Position numbers and translations under genes: made by a program
Shown: piece by piece, positions 43,298-47,378 of the stretch
How the letters are laid out: each line of letters starts with the position of its first letter
How positions within the stretch are numbered: position 1 is the stretch's first letter
NCBI GenBank assembly: GCA_944324255.1
Contig: CALUVM010000015.1
Location: forward strand, 1-47,378
Origin: Candidatus Gastranaerophilales bacterium
GTDB taxonomy: Bacteria > Cyanobacteriota > Vampirovibrionia > Gastranaerophilales > Gastranaerophilaceae
DNA: 47,378 nt
Direction of reading: 5' to 3'
Notes under the pieces: model-generated
Told to the model about the DNA's origin: nothing
What the model saw: the letters and a program-made list of their open reading frames with translations, nothing else
Database searches by the model: none

Positions 43298-43556
43298 TGT
43301 AGAAAAAAATGTTCATAACTTGAAAAAAAATGTAGAAAACTTGTTAGTTTTCTACATAGCTTGTTTTTATATTTTCTATCTATGTAGAAAAATGTTCATA
43401 ACTCGTAAGTTTTCTACATTTTTTCTACATAGTTTTCTACATTAAAAATCCGCTATTTTTGATACTTTCAGATAGTTTTCTACAAATAATAAGAGCTTAT
43501 TATGATGATGATTAATTATATATATAAATATATTAAATAATAATAATATATTAAAA
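43298..43556. other. Candidate replication origin: DnaA-box-like repeats plus A/T-only DUE
   Basis: Eight TTTTCTACA copies: minus-strand starts at 43298, 43331 and 43383; plus-strand starts at 43348, 43410, 43421, 43433 and 43476. Two TTATGAACA sites (43310, 43393, minus strand) are further DnaA-box-like. A 46-nt stretch of A/T only (43511-43556) follows. The consensus differs by one base from TTTTCCACA, the cyanobacterial box, and by two from TTATCCACA. The block separates tspO from the next gene. No dnaA or dnaN is nearby. A regulator-binding array is the alternative. Confidence 0.6.
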
Positions 43557-43577
43557 GCTGACAAAAAAAATTTTTAG

Positions 43578-43591
43578 AGAATTTAAATTCT
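43578..43591. promoter_or_regulatory. Perfect palindrome before the M2/M3-like gene
   Basis: AGAATTTAAATTCT, 14 bp, ends 2 nt before the ATG at 43594 and could occlude translation or bind a regulator. Confidence 0.4.
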
Positions 43592-43593
43592 AT

Positions 43594-45273
43594 ATGAAAA
43601 TTTTAAAAATAAATCCTTATATAAATAGTACTTCTTTTAAATCTAAACCTGTTTTGACAAAAGCATTAAAAACTTCTAAAATTGACATGTTTTGTAAATC
43701 AAACGAGGTAAAAGAAGCTTTGAATAAAAATTTTGTTAAACTAAGAGATGAATTTTCTAAAAACTGGTATAAGTTATATCTAAAAAGCAGCTGCTGTGAC
43801 TGGAATTTTTATATAAATTCAACGGAAGAAAACCTTAAAAAAATGACTCTGGCTCAAGATGAATTTTCAAATCTTTTTCATAATAGAGAAGCTTATGAAG
43901 AATTTAAGAAAATAGATTCTTCAAAACTAAGTAAACATGAACAAAAACAACTAAAAAATATTCTTAAAAATTTTGAAGAAGAACTTGAAACAGGAGATGA
44001 TTTAAAACTTTTAAGAGAAAAAGAAAACCTGATAGCTAAAAAATATAATTCATTTGTACCCCGTATTGACGGTAAGGAAACTACAAAAACAGAAATTTCA
44101 AAAATACTTCAAACCGAACCTGATGAAGAATTAAGAAAAAAAGCATATCTTGCAAAACTTGAAGGCGGAGATTTAATAGCGGAAGATATTAGAGAATTTG
44201 TTAAACTAAGAAACAATTTTGCTCGAAAAAAAGGATATTCAAACTTTTTTGAATACAAACTTAAAGAAAATTATGAAGTAGAACTTCCGTATCTTGAAAA
44301 ACTTATAGATGAAGTTTATTCAAATACTAAAGACAGTATAAAATCAATTCTTGAGAAAAAACATCAGGAATTAAAAGACTTTTTTAAAACAGATAAATTA
44401 AAACAGTATCATTACGGTTATTTGACGGATTCTAATCCTGATAAATACTTAAATGAATCCATAAAAACCAGAGAACAGGCAGTTGATATATGTTTAAATA
44501 CCTATAAATCAATGGGATACGATATAGATAAACTTCTCGAAGAAAAAAATCTTACTCTTGATTTATTTCCAAGAAAAGGCAAGAATACCCACGGATTTTG
44601 TTTTAATATTGATGCCGGAAAAGATGCAAGAATCTTAGCAAATCTTACAAATGATATTAATAGCATAGATACACTAAACCATGAGCTGGGTCATTGTGTC
44701 TATACCCTTGGTGTATCAAGGGAACTTCCGTTTATAGATAGAGAAGAATATCCTGCCATGACAGAAGCTATAGCTATGATGATGGGTGATATAGTTAAAA
44801 AAGAAAATATTTTAAAAAATCTTGCAGAACCAAAAGTTTTTGAAGATTTTAAAAATACATTTAAAGAAAATGAAGCATCTTTTGTAACTAAAGCTTTGAC
44901 TATAATAGATTTTGAAAAAGAAATGTACAAAAACCCTGATCAGGATTTAAAAAAACTATGGCATGATATGAGGGTTAAATACCAGATTGCTGATAAAGAC
45001 GAACCAATTGACAATAGCTGGGCAACGATTCCTCACTATTTATCTCATCCAGCTTATTATCAAAATTATTTCAGAGCTTCTGTTATAAAAGCGCAGATTT
45101 ATAATTATTTAAAAACAAAACTCGGAAATATAAGTGAAAATAAGAAAACAGCAGAATTTTTGAAAGAAAATCTTTTTAAATACGGAATTTCTATGGAAGA
45201 AAATGAGCTTATTAAACAAATGACCGGAAAAGATTTATCTGCTAAAGATTTTATAGATAATATAGTTTTATAA
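43594..45273 (+). CDS. ACE-like (M2/M3) zinc oligopeptidase
   Basis: The 559-aa cytosolic protein has HELGH (363-367) and a third ligand E391 (PAMTEAIAM) 28 residues after the first His, the spacing of peptidase family M2 (angiotensin-converting-enzyme-like). C-terminal similarity includes HYLSHPAYYQNYFRASVIKAQI. It probably degrades oligopeptides. The N-terminus (MKILKINPYINSTSFKSK) is an extra MKI...F segment ahead of the fold. It overlaps comF by 6 nt at the convergent 3' ends. Confidence 0.85.
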   Translation: MKILKINPYINSTSFKSKPVLTKALKTSKIDMFCKSNEVKEALNKNFVKLRDEFSKNWYKLYLKSSCCDWNFYINSTEENLKKMTLAQDEFSNLFHNREAYEEFKKIDSSKLSKHEQKQLKNILKNFEEELETGDDLKLLREKENLIAKKYNSFVPRIDGKETTKTEISKILQTEPDEELRKKAYLAKLEGGDLIAEDIREFVKLRNNFARKKGYSNFFEYKLKENYEVELPYLEKLIDEVYSNTKDSIKSILEKKHQELKDFFKTDKLKQYHYGYLTDSNPDKYLNESIKTREQAVDICLNTYKSMGYDIDKLLEEKNLTLDLFPRKGKNTHGFCFNIDAGKDARILANLTNDINSIDTLNHELGHCVYTLGVSRELPFIDREEYPAMTEAIAMMMGDIVKKENILKNLAEPKVFEDFKNTFKENEASFVTKALTIIDFEKEMYKNPDQDLKKLWHDMRVKYQIADKDEPIDNSWATIPHYLSHPAYYQNYFRASVIKAQIYNYLKTKLGNISENKKTAEFLKENLFKYGISMEENELIKQMTGKDLSAKDFIDNIVL

Positions 45274-45915
45274 AGGAGTTGAAGCTGCAAAGCATACAAT
45301 TTCTTTAACACCGCAATTACTTAAAACTTTTATTATTTCTTCAAATGTAGAACCTGTTGTACATATATCATCCATTATTAAAACAGGTTTTTCCGGTATT
45401 TGTGTTTTATTAACTTCAAATGCACCGTCAAGGTTAATTAAACGCTCTTTTCTTGAAAGTTTATACTGGGGTTTTGTATCCTTTATTCTTTTTATTAATT
45501 CAAAATTTGTTTCAAATCCGCTGAACTTGGAAAATTCTTCGCAAACAAGTTCCATATGGTTATATTTTCTTGTTCTTATTCTGTTTTTATGCAGAGGAAC
45601 AGGTACAAGCTGAAAATCTTTGTTTTTTAATTCATCCGATTTTGAAAAATATTCATACATAAATTTCCCAATGTAATAAGCTAAATCTTTTTGTCTGTGA
45701 TATTTAATACCCCTTATAATTTTTTGCAGCTCTTTATTATAATACCCTGCAACATAAACATTGACCCCGTTTATAATTCTGTTTGCGCCAATCGGATAAA
45801 ATTCAAGTTTGTCATAACATTCGGGACATATTTTAAGAGAATATTTTGAGCTTTTGCAAATATAGCATTTCTTTTTATAAATAAGGTCTAATAAAGAATT
45901 TATAAGATTTTTCAT
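45268..45915 (-). CDS. comF: ComF-family phosphoribosyltransferase-like protein
   Basis: ComF proteins support DNA uptake and are related to phosphoribosyltransferases. The 215-aa protein has an N-terminal four-Cys zinc finger (C17-x2-C20...C30-x2-C33) and the PRPP-binding motif VLIMDDICTTGST. RTRKYNHMELVCEEF and ELIKRIKDTKPQYKLSRKERLINLDGAF are typical. TATAAT (45923-45928, minus strand) ends 7 nt before the ATG with no Shine-Dalgarno, so the mRNA is probably leaderless. Confidence 0.93.
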   Translation of the reverse strand: MKNLINSLLDLIYKKKCYICKSSKYSLKICPECYDKLEFYPIGANRIINGVNVYVAGYYNKELQKIIRGIKYHRQKDLAYYIGKFMYEYFSKSDELKNKDFQLVPVPLHKNRIRTRKYNHMELVCEEFSKFSGFETNFELIKRIKDTKPQYKLSRKERLINLDGAFEVNKTQIPEKPVLIMDDICTTGSTFEEIIKVLSNCGVKEIVCFAASTPL

Positions 45916-45945
45916 AGCTAAAATTATATAATAAAAATTAAAATA

Positions 45946-45974
45946 TTGACCTTTAGAATAAAATAATATATTTT
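45946..45974 (+). promoter_or_regulatory. Likely glnA promoter
   Basis: TTGACC (45946-45951), 17-nt spacer and TATTTT (45969-45974). The ribosome binding site TTGGAGGG is about 8 nt before the ATG. No NtcA box (GTA-N8-TAC) was seen. Confidence 0.5.
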
Positions 45975-46006
45975 ATACAATGTAACACAGAATTGGAGGG
46001 TTTTTA

Positions 46007-47368
46007 ATGGATTTTCAACATACACCGCTTAACGGTTCAAATTATACTGATGCGGATATAAAAAGACTTATTACTGAATATAATGTACAGTTTGTTAAAC
46101 TACAGTTTGTGGATATAAACGGACAGGTTAAAAACCTTGCAATTCCTTCCGAGCATATAGACAGAATACTCAATAACGAAATTATGCTTGACGGTTCTTC
46201 TATTAAAGGTTTTAGAAATATTGAAACTTCCGATATGTTTTTCCATCCTGATAAAAACACTTTTCAGATTCTTCCGTGGCAGGAACGTGACGGCAGAAAT
46301 TCTGCCCGTTTAATCTGCGATATTTATAATGCAGACGGAACACCTTTTGAAGGCTGTCCTAGATGTAATTTAAAAAGACTTATGGCAGAAGCCAAAAAAT
46401 TAGGATTCTCAATGAATGTCGGACCGGAAGCAGAATTTTTCCTGTTTGAAAAAGATGAAGAAGATAGAATTACTACAAAAACTCATGACAGAGCCGGTTA
46501 TTATGATGTTGGACCTGATGATTTGGGTGAAGCAGTTCGTTCTGATATTGTAAGTACTCTTCAGGAAATGGATTTTGATATAGAAGCTTCCCATCATGAA
46601 GTTGCTGACGGTCAGCATGAAGTAGATTTTAAATACTCTGATATTTTAACAACTGCTGATAACGTTGTTACTTTTAGAGTCGCAGTAAAAGCTATTGCTG
46701 CACAATACGGTTTGCACGCAACATTTATGCCGAAACCTGTCTATGGTATAAACGGTTCCGGTATGCATTGTAATATTTCTTTATTTAAAGACGGAAAAAA
46801 TGCTTTTTATGATGAAAAAGCTGAATATCAGCTTTCTGATACCGCAAAATATGCAATAGGCGGTATGCTAAAACATATTAAAAGTATTACTGCTATTCTT
46901 AATCCTACAGTTAACAGTTATAAAAGACTTGTTCCGGGGTACGAAGCTCCTGTTTATATGGCATGGTCGCTTGCAAACAGAAGTGCACTTTTAAGAGTTC
47001 CGGCTAAAAGAGGTATTTCAACCCGAGTTGAACTCCGTTCACCTGACCCGAGCTGTAATCCGTATCTTGCTTTTGCAACAATTCTCGCTGCCTGCCTTGA
47101 CGGAGTAAGAAATAAAATTGAACCTCCAAAACCTGTTGAAGCTAATATTTATAAACTTACCGATAAAGAAAGAAAAAAATTCAAAATTGAATCTTTGCCG
47201 GGAAGTTTAAAAGAAGCACTTTATTATCTTCAAAATTCACTTATAGCTAAAACCGCTCTCGGTTCGCATATAATGGATGAATTTGTTACTGCAAAAGAGA
47301 TTGAATGGGATTCATTCAGAACCTACGTTTCTCAGTGGGAAATCGACAGATATCTTGCCAGGTATTAG
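46007..47368 (+). CDS. glnA: Glutamine synthetase, type I (GSI-alpha-like)
   Basis: Assimilates ammonia into glutamine. The 453-aa protein has the beta-Grasp N-domain (EYNVQFVKLQFVDINGQVKNLAIPS), GPEAEFFLFE, HHEVADGQHEVDFKY, NGSGMHCNIS, and the ATP-site NPTVNSYKRLVPGYEAPVY with RVELRSPDPSCNPYLAF. It lacks the tyrosine-containing adenylylation loop of GSI-beta enzymes, so control is more likely by feedback or protein binding. Just after its stop the sequence reads TGACTGGTGA and the window ends. Confidence 0.97.
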   Translation: MDFQHTPLNGSNYTDADIKRLITEYNVQFVKLQFVDINGQVKNLAIPSEHIDRILNNEIMLDGSSIKGFRNIETSDMFFHPDKNTFQILPWQERDGRNSARLICDIYNADGTPFEGCPRCNLKRLMAEAKKLGFSMNVGPEAEFFLFEKDEEDRITTKTHDRAGYYDVGPDDLGEAVRSDIVSTLQEMDFDIEASHHEVADGQHEVDFKYSDILTTADNVVTFRVAVKAIAAQYGLHATFMPKPVYGINGSGMHCNISLFKDGKNAFYDEKAEYQLSDTAKYAIGGMLKHIKSITAILNPTVNSYKRLVPGYEAPVYMAWSLANRSALLRVPAKRGISTRVELRSPDPSCNPYLAFATILAACLDGVRNKIEPPKPVEANIYKLTDKERKKFKIESLPGSLKEALYYLQNSLIAKTALGSHIMDEFVTAKEIEWDSFRTYVSQWEIDRYLARY

Positions 47369-47378
47369 TGACTGGTGA

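Noticed and set aside
43594-45273. Assignment to M3 oligoendopeptidase F
   Set aside because: The 28-residue distance from first His to third Glu and the C-terminal HYLSHPAYYQNYF block fit family M2 better, so the call is kept broad (M2/M3).

Overview
The window looks like chromosomal DNA of a low-GC, diderm, gut-type non-photosynthetic cyanobacterial relative (Vampirovibrionia/Melainabacteria, probably Gastranaerophilales). This is inferred from the mix of genes: a FliD flagellar cap protein, pseudopilins, an AsmA-like envelope protein, GSI-alpha-type glutamine synthetase, a RecG with an N-terminal extension, and many small lineage-type proteins beginning MKI. There is no 16S rRNA here to confirm it. 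The DNA is AT-rich and densely coding, with short intergenic gaps and strong hairpin terminators between convergent genes. No prophage, complete insertion sequence or CRISPR array was seen.

Layout. 1-74: the 3' part of a tRNA-Leu(CAA). 0.3-6.5 kb: recG, fliD, lepA. 6.5-6.8 kb: nested inverted-repeat DNA. 6.8-16.6 kb: a 1243-aa AsmA-like protein, an AGCS-type amino-acid/sodium symporter, a (R)-2-hydroxyacyl-CoA dehydratase-activator-like ATPase, a HAD hydrolase, a PilZ protein and several small unknown proteins, plus an exported metallophosphoesterase-like protein with an eroded active site. 16.6-20.4 kb: typA and accA-accD. 20.6-24.6 kb: lipoprotein, unknown gene, phosphohexomutase, GtrA-like protein and rnhB. 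24.6-30.4 kb: a pseudopilin, an ACT-domain regulator, a TPR protein, a NarL-type response regulator, an M16 peptidase and unknown genes. 30.4-41.8 kb: mostly essential cell-cycle and DNA functions (ftsZ, coaX, two tandem WYL regulators, engB, a Xer recombinase, recA) together with rpe and an orphan oppD-type ATPase. 41.9-47.4 kb: prmA, a short TspO, an ACE-like peptidase, comF and glnA.

The most striking non-coding feature is at about 43.3-43.56 kb. Eight exact copies of TTTTCTACA, on both strands, are followed by a 46-nt stretch of pure A/T. This resembles a replication origin with lineage-specific DnaA boxes, although no dnaA or dnaN is adjacent. The core genes to its left (recA, engB, ftsZ, accAD, typA, lepA, recG) all read leftward, away from it, and glnA to its right reads rightward. 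Xer recombinase, RecA and FtsZ are nearby.

Other recurrent patterns: a group of genes has its -10 box exactly 6-7 nt before the start codon and no Shine-Dalgarno, suggesting leaderless mRNAs (recG, PilZ gene, rpe, oppD, prmA, comF). Several otherwise unrelated proteins share a short MKI...F-[K/R/S] N-terminal segment. A pair of near-identical palindromes flanks the pseudopilin/ACT-gene divergent promoter region.
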